Positions 18,734 to 27,443 of a stretch of DNA of 64,000 nt are shown here, one piece after another. Positions within the stretch are counted from its first letter, which is position 1. Every line of letters begins with the position of its first letter. The position numbers and the translations under genes were made by a program. The DNA comes from an uncultured Paracoccaceae bacterium (GTDB taxonomy: Bacteria; Pseudomonadota; Alphaproteobacteria; Rhodobacterales; Rhodobacteraceae): the NCBI GenBank assembly GCA_938005545.1, contig CALKXV010000033.1:19291-83290 (forward strand), written 5' to 3'. The notes under the pieces are model-generated. The model ran no database searches, was not told where the DNA came from, and saw nothing but the letters and a program-made list of their open reading frames with translations.

Positions 18734-19821
18734 TGGCAGAGGGGCGTCTCACAACTTTTCTGGGCCGGACCGCTGGCAACAAGGACACGGCCGAGCGGTT
18801 TGGTATCGCGGATTTTCTGGCCTATGGCTATTTGTTGTTCGGGGTTTTGATCATTCTGGTGCCGGTGCTGTGGACGCTGTTCAGTTCGGTCAAACCCGAA
18901 CGCGCGGTCGACAGTTTTGACACGCGGATTTTGCCCATCGCACAGGTCGAAACTGAGGTGGACGGCATCGGGCCGAAGTCCGAATGGATTTACACCGACG
19001 ACAACGGCAATCAAAAACGGGTGTTTAAAGCGGGGCCGACCCGGCGCGAAACCGACGTGGCACCGATTGACGATCCGGACGCAGTGATCAAAGTGCCGCG
19101 CACGCAACTGACACCGTCAGAAGAAATCCGGGTGGCGACTGAAAACTATCTTGACCCTCTGTTGAAACGGAACGGGCAAGACACGTTTACGTTTGGGATT
19201 TATCTGTTCAATTCTGTTTTTGTGACGGTCGCGGCGACGCTGATCACCTTGTTGATCAACGCCATGGCCGCCTTTGCCTTGTCAAAGTACCGATTCCGCG
19301 GGCGTCTGACCTTCACCATTCTGATCATTGCCACCTTGTTGATCCCGTCTTCGATCATCCTTGTGTCGCTGTTCTTTGTAGTTTGGAGTTTTGGAATTTT
19401 TGGATCGCTTTGGGGCGTCATCATTCCGGCAGCCGCGACGCCAACGGGCGTGTTCCTGCTTCGCCAGTATATGCTGACGATCCCGGATGAGTTGCTGGAA
19501 GCTGCGCGGATGGATGCGGCCAGCGAGTGGCGGATTTTCTGGCGGATCGTGATGCCTTTGTCTCTGCCCGCGCTTTCGGTATTGGCAATCCTGAGCGTGA
19601 TCTGGCGTTGGAACGATTTCCTTTGGCCGCTGATCGTTTTGATTTCCGATCCGGCGAAACACACGATCCAACTGGGGCTGACGCAATACGCGGGCGAGTT
19701 TGACAGCGACTTCCATTATATCCTTGCGATGACGGTTGTGTCGCTCATTCCCATCACGCTGGTTTTTGTCTGGCTGCAACGGTTTATCACCACCGGCATC
19801 GCAACAACGGGGTTGAAATGA
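18733..19821 (+). CDS. Sugar ABC transporter permease (MalG/UgpE-like) with an extracytoplasmic insertion
   Basis: The second permease, 362 residues, where related proteins are about 280. After the first membrane segment (residues 30-52) there is a polar insertion of roughly 90 residues (about 60-150, KSEWIYTDDNGNQKRVFKAG and onward) before the core resumes at YLFNSVFVTVAATL. By the usual topology it would face the periplasm. The EAA loop is ELLEAARMDAASEWRIFWRI. TGATG joins it to the preceding gene, so the two permeases are translationally coupled. The track start at 18703 lies inside the upstream gene. Confidence 0.88.
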   Translation: MAEGRLTTFLGRTAGNKDTAERFGIADFLAYGYLLFGVLIILVPVLWTLFSSVKPERAVDSFDTRILPIAQVETEVDGIGPKSEWIYTDDNGNQKRVFKAGPTRRETDVAPIDDPDAVIKVPRTQLTPSEEIRVATENYLDPLLKRNGQDTFTFGIYLFNSVFVTVAATLITLLINAMAAFALSKYRFRGRLTFTILIIATLLIPSSIILVSLFFVVWSFGIFGSLWGVIIPAAATPTGVFLLRQYMLTIPDELLEAARMDAASEWRIFWRIVMPLSLPALSVLAILSVIWRWNDFLWPLIVLISDPAKHTIQLGLTQYAGEFDSDFHYILAMTVVSLIPITLVFVWLQRFITTGIATTGLK

Positions 19822-20891
19822 TCCACACGCTTGAACTGAGAGACATCAAGAAAAGCTTTGGCGATGTCGATGTGATCCACGGCGTGGATTTGGCCATTGA
19901 AGATGGCGAGTTCGTCGTTTTTGTCGGCCCGTCGGGATGCGGCAAGTCAACATTGCTGCGCCTGATCGCCGGTCTCGAAGACCCCACAAGCGGCGACATC
20001 ATGTTGAAGGGCGAACGCGTCAATAATACGCCTGCGTCCGAGCGCGGGTTGTCGATGGTGTTTCAATCCTATGCGCTTTACCCGCACATGACCGTTCGCC
20101 AGAACCTGTCGTTCGGGCTGGAAAACTTTCGGATGAGCCGCGCCGAGATCAAGCGCCGGGTGGATGGAGCCGCCGATCTTTTGCAGATCGATCAGTTGAT
20201 GGGCCGCCGTCCGGGGCAGCTTTCGGGTGGTCAGCGTCAACGTGTTGCCATCGGGCGCGCCATTGTGCGGGAACCCGTTGTGTTTCTGTTCGACGAACCT
20301 TTGTCGAATTTGGATGCCGAGCTGCGCTTGCAAATGCGGGTCGAGATTTCGAACCTGCATGCAGAACTTGGAAATACGATGATCTATGTCACCCACGACC
20401 AGATCGAAGCCATGACCATGGCGGATCGTATCGTGGTGCTGAAGGGCGGGCAGATCGTGCAAGTGGGCAAGCCGCTTGATCTTTATAACAACCCTAAGAA
20501 CAAATTCGTGGCCGGGTTTATTGGTGCACCGCAGATGAACTTTCTTGAAGGGCAGATGTCAGGTCGTCGGCTGTCGCTTGGGGCTGGGTTGTTGCGCGAT
20601 ATTCCGATGGCAAAAGATTACGACGGCAAGGTGACGCTTGGAATTCGCCCGGAAGCCATCGGTGTGTCGCTTGACGGCGAAGGTGACATGCAGATCAAGG
20701 TGCAGAACTTCGAACAACTGGGGTCCGTCACTTATATCTATGGTGCGTTCGACAATGGCGAGCGTTTGACCGTTCAATTGGCCGAGCAAATTCCGCTGGA
20801 ACGCAATCAGGTTATTGGAGTCACGCTGCCCACAGATAAATTCCACATCTTTGATGGCGAAAGCGAAGACGCATTAGGGTTATCCGCGTGA
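19818..20891 (+). CDS. Sugar ABC transporter ATP-binding protein (MalK/UgpC-like)
   Basis: A 357-residue ATPase with Walker A GPSGCGKST, Q-loop QSYALYPHMTV, signature LSGGQRQRVAIGRA, Walker B VVFLFDEPLSNLD and switch histidine YVTHDQIEAMTMADR. A C-terminal regulatory TOBE-type domain (about 235-350) follows, as in MalK-family subunits, which power many carbohydrate importers. It overlaps both neighbours by 4 bases (ATGA and GTGA), fixing it inside the operon. Confidence 0.95.
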   Translation: MIHTLELRDIKKSFGDVDVIHGVDLAIEDGEFVVFVGPSGCGKSTLLRLIAGLEDPTSGDIMLKGERVNNTPASERGLSMVFQSYALYPHMTVRQNLSFGLENFRMSRAEIKRRVDGAADLLQIDQLMGRRPGQLSGGQRQRVAIGRAIVREPVVFLFDEPLSNLDAELRLQMRVEISNLHAELGNTMIYVTHDQIEAMTMADRIVVLKGGQIVQVGKPLDLYNNPKNKFVAGFIGAPQMNFLEGQMSGRRLSLGAGLLRDIPMAKDYDGKVTLGIRPEAIGVSLDGEGDMQIKVQNFEQLGSVTYIYGAFDNGERLTVQLAEQIPLERNQVIGVTLPTDKFHIFDGESEDALGLSA

Positions 20892-21901
20892 AGGCCGCGC
20901 TTATCGGGCTTGGGATGGTTTCGAAAACCTATGCCGACGCCATTGCGAATTCAAAAACCGTGACGCTTGGTCCGGTTCTTGCCCGCAGCGTGAAAAGTCG
21001 CGACGCCTTCGTATCTGCCCACCCTGACCTTGGCGCTTATGGTGTGACGTCAGTTGACGAGATCGCGGCGGATGCCTCGGTGGATTTCGCCATTTTGACG
21101 ACGCCGCCAAACGCCCGCGCCGAAATCGTTGAGACTTTAAGTCGTGTCGGCAAACCGATTTTGATGGAAAAGCCTGTCGAACGGAACCACGCGGCGGCGG
21201 CGGACATTGTAAAAACCTGTGAAGATCGCGACGTCCCATTGGGCATCGTGTTGCAACACCGCGCACGACCGCAATTGGTGGAACTGGCCGCGCGACGTGA
21301 TGCTTTGGGGGCCATGATTTCGGTTGAAGCGAATATCCCGTGGTGGCGACCCCAATCATACTATGACGAACCGGGACGCGGCACCTATGAGCGTGACGGC
21401 GGCGGCGTGCTGATCAGTCAGGCCATTCACCCGATTGACCTGATGCTGACGCTGACCGGGCCTGTTACCCAAGTGACGGCGATGTGCGCCACCACTGGTT
21501 TTCACAAGATGGAGGCCGAAGATTTCGTCGTTGCAGGATTGCGTTTTGCCAATGGTGCGGTTGGGCAGGTCTTTGCCTCGACCGCCAGTTTTCCGGGGCG
21601 CGGCGAAACGATCACCCTTCATTGTCAGAACGGAACGGCGCGTTTGGATCGTGGCAAGTTGATCGTTGATTGGCAGGATGGCCGGGTTGAGGAATTGGGG
21701 AAGGCCGTTGCAAGCGGTGCCGGTGCCGACCCAATGGCTTTCACCAGCGACTGGCACCGTTTCATCATCGAAGATTTTGCCGAAGCGATCGCAGAAGACC
21801 GCCCACCTCTGGTGCCCGGACGAAGTGCCTTGGCGGTTCACGCCTTGATCGAAGGCATCGAACGCGCCGGTGAAACGGGCCAACGCATAGACTTGGAATA
21901 G
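20888..21901 (+). CDS. Gfo/Idh/MocA family oxidoreductase (first of three)
   Basis: A 337-residue NAD(P)-dependent sugar or inositol dehydrogenase-like enzyme. It has an N-terminal Rossmann fold (ALIGLGMVSKTYADAI), the catalytic MEKPVERN motif near residue 95 and a C-terminal alpha/beta domain. GTG 20888 overlaps the ATPase stop. Members oxidise, reduce or rearrange sugars, sugar acids and inositols. The operon context suggests it acts on the imported compound. Confidence 0.88.
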   Translation: MKAALIGLGMVSKTYADAIANSKTVTLGPVLARSVKSRDAFVSAHPDLGAYGVTSVDEIAADASVDFAILTTPPNARAEIVETLSRVGKPILMEKPVERNHAAAADIVKTCEDRDVPLGIVLQHRARPQLVELAARRDALGAMISVEANIPWWRPQSYYDEPGRGTYERDGGGVLISQAIHPIDLMLTLTGPVTQVTAMCATTGFHKMEAEDFVVAGLRFANGAVGQVFASTASFPGRGETITLHCQNGTARLDRGKLIVDWQDGRVEELGKAVASGAGADPMAFTSDWHRFIIEDFAEAIAEDRPPLVPGRSALAVHALIEGIERAGETGQRIDLE

Positions 21902-21912
21902 GAGACGGCGCA

Positions 21913-22914
21913 TTGCCATTCAAACTGGGTGTCATCGGCATCGACCACGGACATATCTTTGGAATGCTTGCCCATATGAGAGCGCAAGGATGCACGTGCG
22001 ATGCCTATTGGACGGATGGCGCGGCGGTAACAGAAGCTAAGTTTAACCAGGTTTTTCCAAACGTTACCAAAGCAGATGACCGACAGCGTATTCTGGATGA
22101 CCCTGACATTCGAATGATCTTGATTTCCGCTGTGCCGGAAGATCGCGCCGGTTTTGCAATCGAAGCGATGCGCACGGGCAAGGACGTGATGGTCGACAAA
22201 CCGGGCTGTACCACGCTGGATCAACTGGCCGAGATCCGAAGGGTTCAGGCTGAAACGGGGCGTATCTGGACGGTCAATTTTTCCGAACGCTTCGAAGTGC
22301 CTGCCGTGACGAAGGCCGACGAACTGGTGTCGGGTGGCGCCATTGGCTGCGTCATCCAAACGGTTGGGCTGGGGCCGCATAAGCAAAACCTGAAGACGCG
22401 ACCACCGTGGTTTTTCGAACGTGCGCGCTATGGTGGAATTCTGTGCGATATCGGTTCGCATCAGATTGATCAGTTCTTGCACTTCACAGGATCAAAGACA
22501 GCCGACGTTGCGCATGCCCATGTGGAAAACACCACGCTTCCCGAGCATCCGGGCTTTCAGGATTTCGGCGAAATGGTTTTGCGATCCGATCAGGGCCACG
22601 CCTATGTGCGCGTCGATTGGTTCACACCAAACGGCTTGCCGACGTGGGGCGACGGGCGACTGTTCATCCAAGGCACCGAAGGCCATATCGAGCTTCGCAA
22701 ATACACCGACATCGGACGCCCCCATGTAACGAACTCGCTGTTCTTGGTGAATGGCGAAGAAAACACATTGATCCCCTGCGACGACGCAGGTCTGCCGTAT
22801 TTTGCACGTTTGGTGGCCGACGTTCAGGACCGGACAGAAACCGCCGTCGGTCAGACACACACGTTTACAACCATGGAGCTGGCGGTGCGTGCACAAGCGA
22901 AGGCCGAAGCATGA
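21913..22914 (+). CDS. Gfo/Idh/MocA family oxidoreductase (second of three)
   Basis: A 333-residue paralogue of the flanking enzymes. The N-terminal Rossmann fold begins FKLGVIGIDHGHIFGML, where GIDHGHIFG replaces the usual GxGxxG pattern, and the EKP motif appears as DKPGCTTLDQ. These changes suggest a diverged member, perhaps with a different cofactor mode. The C-terminal domain includes CDIGSHQIDQFLHF. The start is TTG 21913, preceded by TAGGAGACGG. It overlaps the next gene by 4 bases. Confidence 0.82.
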   Translation: MPFKLGVIGIDHGHIFGMLAHMRAQGCTCDAYWTDGAAVTEAKFNQVFPNVTKADDRQRILDDPDIRMILISAVPEDRAGFAIEAMRTGKDVMVDKPGCTTLDQLAEIRRVQAETGRIWTVNFSERFEVPAVTKADELVSGGAIGCVIQTVGLGPHKQNLKTRPPWFFERARYGGILCDIGSHQIDQFLHFTGSKTADVAHAHVENTTLPEHPGFQDFGEMVLRSDQGHAYVRVDWFTPNGLPTWGDGRLFIQGTEGHIELRKYTDIGRPHVTNSLFLVNGEENTLIPCDDAGLPYFARLVADVQDRTETAVGQTHTFTTMELAVRAQAKAEA

Positions 22915-23966
22915 CCTATACCGTTGCGATTATTGGTGCCGGAATTGGGCGCGAACATTTGTTGGGGTATGCCGCCTTGCCCGAACAGTTCCGAGTGAAG
23001 ACCATGTGCGATCTGGATACGACCCGGGCCGAGAATGTATGCGAGGGCCATGACGTTACGGTCACAGATGATCTGGCGGGCGTGTTGTCTGATCCCGAGA
23101 TTGACATCGTCAACATTTGCCTGCCGCCGCATTTGCATTTCAAAGTTGCAGTTCAGGCGTTGGAGGCGGGCAAACACGTTGTTTGTGAAAAGCCGTTGGT
23201 TGGATCCTTGGAAGAAGCGGATCAATTGATTACAAAGGCCGAAGACACCGGGAAGCAGGTGTTCCCGGTGTTTCAATACCGTTATGGGCTGGGCACGGCG
23301 CAGCTTCAGGCATTGATTGACGCCGGGCTTGCGGGTCGTTGTTACGCGGGAAGTTTGGAAACCCATTGGAACCGGCCAGCTGAATATTATGACATTGACT
23401 GGCGCGGCACATGGGCTGGCGAACAAGGTGGCGCACTGTTGGGTCACGCGATCCATATTCACGATCTATTGTCGTCTATTCTAGGCCCCGTCGCCCGTGT
23501 TTATGCCGATGCCGCCACACGGGTGAACGATATTGAGGTTGAAGATTGCGCCGCGCTTTCCATTCGGATGGCGGACGGCGCTGTGATCACGTCATCAGTG
23601 ACGCTTGGGGCTGCGGACGACATGAGCCGCATGCGTTTGATGTTCGAAGGCTTCACCGTCGAAAGCGACCATGCGCCCTATGCACCTGCCCGCTATGGCT
23701 GGACGTTCAAAGCCCGTGCGCCGTTCAAACAGGGCGATCTTGACGCGGTTTTGGCGGGCGTTGGAAATGCGCGTTCGGGATTTCCGGGGTTGTTCACCGT
23801 GATGGCCGATGCCTTGGACGGCAAAGGTGGGCGCGAAGTAACGCTGGCGGATGGACGCGGATCGCTGGATTTCGTGACGGCGGCTTATGCGTCGGCGCGT
23901 TCGGGCGCGCCGGTCGATCTTCCCTTGGGCCCTGATCATCCGCTTTACGGCGGCTGGATGCCGTGA
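22911..23966 (+). CDS. Gfo/Idh/MocA family oxidoreductase (third of three)
   Basis: A 351-residue dehydrogenase-like enzyme with Rossmann motif VAIIGAGIGREHLLGY, catalytic CEKPLVGS near residue 98 and GHAIHIHDLLSSILGPV in the C-terminal domain. The ATG at 22911 overlaps the previous stop as ATGA. The track ORF begins about 290 bases earlier, inside the upstream gene, and is not used. Three family members in a row imply successive redox steps, or different epimers, on one imported substrate. Confidence 0.88.
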   Translation: MTYTVAIIGAGIGREHLLGYAALPEQFRVKTMCDLDTTRAENVCEGHDVTVTDDLAGVLSDPEIDIVNICLPPHLHFKVAVQALEAGKHVVCEKPLVGSLEEADQLITKAEDTGKQVFPVFQYRYGLGTAQLQALIDAGLAGRCYAGSLETHWNRPAEYYDIDWRGTWAGEQGGALLGHAIHIHDLLSSILGPVARVYADAATRVNDIEVEDCAALSIRMADGAVITSSVTLGAADDMSRMRLMFEGFTVESDHAPYAPARYGWTFKARAPFKQGDLDAVLAGVGNARSGFPGLFTVMADALDGKGGREVTLADGRGSLDFVTAAYASARSGAPVDLPLGPDHPLYGGWMP

Positions 23967-25087
23967 ACCAGCGGCCCGGTTGGGACGACGCCTATTCCGG
24001 TCCCTTTGCGCTGCCCGATCTGGATGGCGATGGTGCCTTGGAAGATCGTCAGGCGAAGTGGCGTTGTGGATTGGCAGACGCCATTTATGGGCCAATCCCC
24101 GACGCGCCGGATGGTATTAGTTATGAGTTTCAATCGCTTGAAGGCACATCCGCCCGACGTTTGGTTTTGGAAATTAAACATGGCGCGCGGGTGTTTTCGG
24201 TGGATGCGGCACTCTGGTTGCCAAAACGCGAGACGCCCGCGCCTTTGATCGCGGGGCTTTCCTTTACTGGACCCATTGGTGTTTTGGACGGCGATACCTT
24301 TCCTTTGGATTTCAATGCGCGGGCCTATTCACAACCAGAACTTGGAGCGCCCGAAGGACGGCTGCACGATGTCTTGCGTGGCACCGAGGCGCACCGTTGG
24401 CCGATTGAGATGTTGATCGAACGGGGTTTTGCCGTTCTGATCAGTTGTTATGGATCTTGGGCACCGGATGACCCGGACCATTTTCAGTATCACGGTTTGC
24501 GTCCCTTTCTGGGGGTCGAAACGGGCGCAATTTCATTATGGGCTTGGGCGTTGCAGCGGCTTGTCGACCTGGGTGTGCTGTTGCCTGAAATTGACGAAAA
24601 CCGTGTGACTGTTGCGGGGCATTCGCGTCTTGGCAAAGCGGCACTTTGGGCCGCCGCAAATGATGCGCGCATCGGGGCGGTTTTCGCCAATAATGCCGGG
24701 TGTGGCGGCGCTGCGCCTGCACGGCACGCGGTTGGCGAAGCGCTTGATGGCATGGCGCGGAACTTTTCGCATTGGATACGTCCGCAAACCGATAGATCGC
24801 CATTGGACCAGCACCATTTGATGGGATGCATCGCCCCGCGTGCATTGTACGTTGCGTCAGCGGATCGCGATCTTTGGGCAGATCCGGTTGGCACTTACAT
24901 TGCGCTTTGCGAGGCGTCGAAGGTTTGGTCTGAACCCATGGACTGGCCATCGCCGGACGCCATGTGGGCGGCTTCTGTGGAAACCCATCACAGGGCCATC
25001 GGTCATCACCTGCGGCACGGCGACCACGAAATGTTGCCCGAAGACTGGGCGCAGTTCCTTCGTTTTCTGAGCCATTCCCAGATTTAG
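23963..25087 (+). CDS. CE15-like glucuronoyl esterase, cytosolic
   Basis: A 374-residue alpha/beta-hydrolase resembling carbohydrate esterase family 15. The nucleophile motif is VAGHSRLGKAALW, matching the family G-x-S-R-x-G-K pattern. A family-like SPLDQHHLMGCIAPRALYV block follows, and a late GDHEML supplies the probable catalytic histidine. CE15 enzymes cleave esters of 4-O-methylglucuronate and are usually exported, but this one has no signal peptide. With the importer and dehydrogenases it would act on an imported uronate ester. GTG 23963 overlaps the previous stop. Confidence 0.75.
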   Translation: MNQRPGWDDAYSGPFALPDLDGDGALEDRQAKWRCGLADAIYGPIPDAPDGISYEFQSLEGTSARRLVLEIKHGARVFSVDAALWLPKRETPAPLIAGLSFTGPIGVLDGDTFPLDFNARAYSQPELGAPEGRLHDVLRGTEAHRWPIEMLIERGFAVLISCYGSWAPDDPDHFQYHGLRPFLGVETGAISLWAWALQRLVDLGVLLPEIDENRVTVAGHSRLGKAALWAAANDARIGAVFANNAGCGGAAPARHAVGEALDGMARNFSHWIRPQTDRSPLDQHHLMGCIAPRALYVASADRDLWADPVGTYIALCEASKVWSEPMDWPSPDAMWAASVETHHRAIGHHLRHGDHEMLPEDWAQFLRFLSHSQI

Positions 25088-25216
25088 AACCACCACCCGT
25101 TCCGCCAAGATGCCCAAAAATACAGGTATGACACAACGCCTGTGCAAGTCGTTTCCCTTTCCGTCAATTGCAATTAGAGTTGGCCCCAAGCACATCCAAG
25201 AATAACGGGAAAGCAT

Positions 25217-26638
25217 ATGTCACAGTCGGAAATTGGGGTAGTCGGTCTTGGAACCATGGGCGCGATGTTAACAATGAACATCGCGGATAACGGGTTCAAG
25301 GTTTCGGCGTTTAACCGGTCGGCCTCACGACTGCCGGGTTTCATGAAGGACGCCGGGGACCTCGCATCTCAGATAACGCCCTGTGACACCTTGGAGGATT
25401 TTGTCGCGTCTTTGAAACCCCCGCGCAACATCATCCTGATGGTGCCCGCCGGTGCAGCCGTCGATTCACAAATCGACGCTTTGCGGCCCCTTCTGGACAG
25501 CGACGACATGATTATCGACGCAGGCAATGCGAACTTCCACGAAACCAATCGCCGCGCTGCCTCTGCGGTTGAGGCGGGTGTACCTTTCCTTGGGATCGGT
25601 GTTTCGGGCGGTGCGGAAGGCGCGCGCTTCGGGCCTTCGATTATGGGCGGAGGGCCGAAGGACTGTTGGGACCGTGTTGCGCATATTCTGGAAGCGATCT
25701 CGGCAAAATACGACGACCGCCCCTGTGCCCAATGGATGGGAAGCGGCGGTGCGGGCCACTTCGTCAAGACGGTGCACAACGGAATTGAGTACGCCGATAT
25801 GCAACTGATCGCCGAAGCCTATGGCATCATGCGCGACGGCAAGGCGATGGCGGCCGCCGATTGTGGCCGCGTTTTTGAAGGCTGGAATACCGGCATTTTG
25901 CAAAGCTATCTGATCGAGATTTCGGGCGAAGTATCACAGGCCGTGGATTCCGAGACCGGCAGCCCGGTTCTGGACATCATCCTTGATCGTGCCGGCCAGA
26001 AGGGAACCGGTCGTTGGACCGTGATTGAAAGCCAGATGCTTGGTGCCCCTGTGCCCGTGATCGAAGCGGCGGTAGGTGCGCGGAACATGTCGGCAATGCG
26101 CGACCTGCGGCTGAAAGGGGCGGCACTTTATGGCGACGACGTGCAGTCGATTTCTGACGATGCGCTGACCATGACCGATCTGGAACAGGCGCTGATTGCC
26201 GGAAAGATCCTCTGCTATGCACAGGGCTTCGATCTGTTGGTTAAGGCCAGTGGTGAATATGGCTGGACGCTGCCCATGCCCGAAATTGCCGAGGTTTGGC
26301 GTGAAGGCTGTATCATCCGGTCGTCGATGTTGAACGATATGGCGTCTGCCTTGCGAGAAGCCCCGGCTGGCAACCTATGTACGGCCCCGCATTTCAAATC
26401 CCTGATCACCGCGAACGTCGGGGGCTTGCGCAAAACGGCATTGGCCGCACAGGCGGCGGGTCTGCCGGTTCCGGCCCTTGCCGCAGCGCTTGCGTATTTC
26501 GACACAATGACCCAAGCGCGCACAACAGCGAATATGTTGCAAGCTCAACGGGACTACTTTGGCGCACACAGCTTTGAGCGAACGGACAAAGACGGAGCAC
26601 ACCACGGCCCTTGGCTGGGCCAACACTTGGACGGTTAG
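25217..26638 (+). CDS. gnd: 6-phosphogluconate dehydrogenase (decarboxylating)
   Basis: A 473-residue enzyme that oxidises 6-phosphogluconate to ribulose 5-phosphate and CO2 with NADP. Seen are the Rossmann motif GVVGLGTMGAMLTMNIA, the substrate loops GVSGGAEGARFGPSIMGGG and GSGGAGHFVKTVHNGIEY with the catalytic lysine and asparagine, and IILDRAGQKGTGRW in the helical domain. Length matches the long homodimeric form. It lies 129 bases after the uronate-type operon with its own ribosome-binding site, so co-regulation is possible but not shown. Confidence 0.95.
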   Translation: MSQSEIGVVGLGTMGAMLTMNIADNGFKVSAFNRSASRLPGFMKDAGDLASQITPCDTLEDFVASLKPPRNIILMVPAGAAVDSQIDALRPLLDSDDMIIDAGNANFHETNRRAASAVEAGVPFLGIGVSGGAEGARFGPSIMGGGPKDCWDRVAHILEAISAKYDDRPCAQWMGSGGAGHFVKTVHNGIEYADMQLIAEAYGIMRDGKAMAAADCGRVFEGWNTGILQSYLIEISGEVSQAVDSETGSPVLDIILDRAGQKGTGRWTVIESQMLGAPVPVIEAAVGARNMSAMRDLRLKGAALYGDDVQSISDDALTMTDLEQALIAGKILCYAQGFDLLVKASGEYGWTLPMPEIAEVWREGCIIRSSMLNDMASALREAPAGNLCTAPHFKSLITANVGGLRKTALAAQAAGLPVPALAAALAYFDTMTQARTTANMLQAQRDYFGAHSFERTDKDGAHHGPWLGQHLDG

Positions 26639-26735
26639 CCTCGCCTTTGCTTGGTCGGTGTAACCAATCTCACAGGTGGCAGCGCTGAGCCTAAGACGCA
26701 CCAACGGGGCACAGTTCTGTTTACGTAAACTTGCC

Positions 26736-27443
26736 TTAGGTCGGATCGAAGACATAGCCGATCCCGCGCACGGTTCGGATCATACTGGGTTTCTCGGGGT
26801 TGCGTTCGATCTTGCGACGCAAACGCGAAATACGGATGTCGATGCTGCGGTCGAATGGATCCCAGGATCGGTCATGCGCTTGTTCCAGAATTTGATCGCG
26901 GTTCAGAACGCGTCCGCGATTTTCGGCAAAGAGTTTCAAAAGTCGGAATTCCATTGCCGTCAGTTGCACGACCTCGCCGTCGGCATCTGTCATTCGCGCC
27001 GCATCAAAGTCGAGAGTGAAATCGCCCATGGCGACCGACTGACCAGCGGTTCCATTTACAGGCTTGGGCGCGGGTTCAGCACGGCGGCGTAGCACCGCTT
27101 TGATCCGTGCCTCAAGCTCGCGAAGATCGACGGGTTTACCCAGATAATCATCCGCACCCATTTCCAATCCGACGATCCTGTCAACGGTTTCGCCAGCCGC
27201 CGTTAGCATGACAACGGGCACATTGTTTTCGCTTCGAAGGGCGCGCAAAGCGCTTAACCCATCCTCGCCGGGCATGTTGATATCAAGCAGGATTAGGTCT
27301 GGCGCGTTTTCCGCCACCGAGGCACGCATTTCGACCGCGTCCGCGGCAAGCGCAACGCGAAATGCGCGTTTTTCCAGATACTCTTGCAGCATTTCCCGCA
27401 GATCGGGCTCATCATCGCAGATAAGGATAAGGGGGACATTCAT
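26736..27443 (-). CDS. OmpR/PhoB-family response regulator
   Basis: A 235-residue transcriptional regulator with an N-terminal receiver (D10/D11 acidic pair, phospho-acceptor D54 in LILLDINMP, lysine in GADDYLGKPVDL) and a C-terminal winged helix (about 135-235; TAMEFRLLKLFAENRG, SIDIRISRLRRKIE, IRTVRGIGYVF). The start overlaps the stop of the hybrid kinase gene by 4 bases, so the two form a two-component operon. Target genes are unknown. Confidence 0.93.
   Translation of the reverse strand: MNVPLILICDDEPDLREMLQEYLEKRAFRVALAADAVEMRASVAENAPDLILLDINMPGEDGLSALRALRSENNVPVVMLTAAGETVDRIVGLEMGADDYLGKPVDLRELEARIKAVLRRRAEPAPKPVNGTAGQSVAMGDFTLDFDAARMTDADGEVVQLTAMEFRLLKLFAENRGRVLNRDQILEQAHDRSWDPFDRSIDIRISRLRRKIERNPEKPSMIRTVRGIGYVFDPT

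Noticed and set aside
24441-25136. Minus-strand ORFs opposite the CE15-like gene
   Set aside because: Arg/Pro/Ser-rich antisense frames typical of GC-rich coding DNA.
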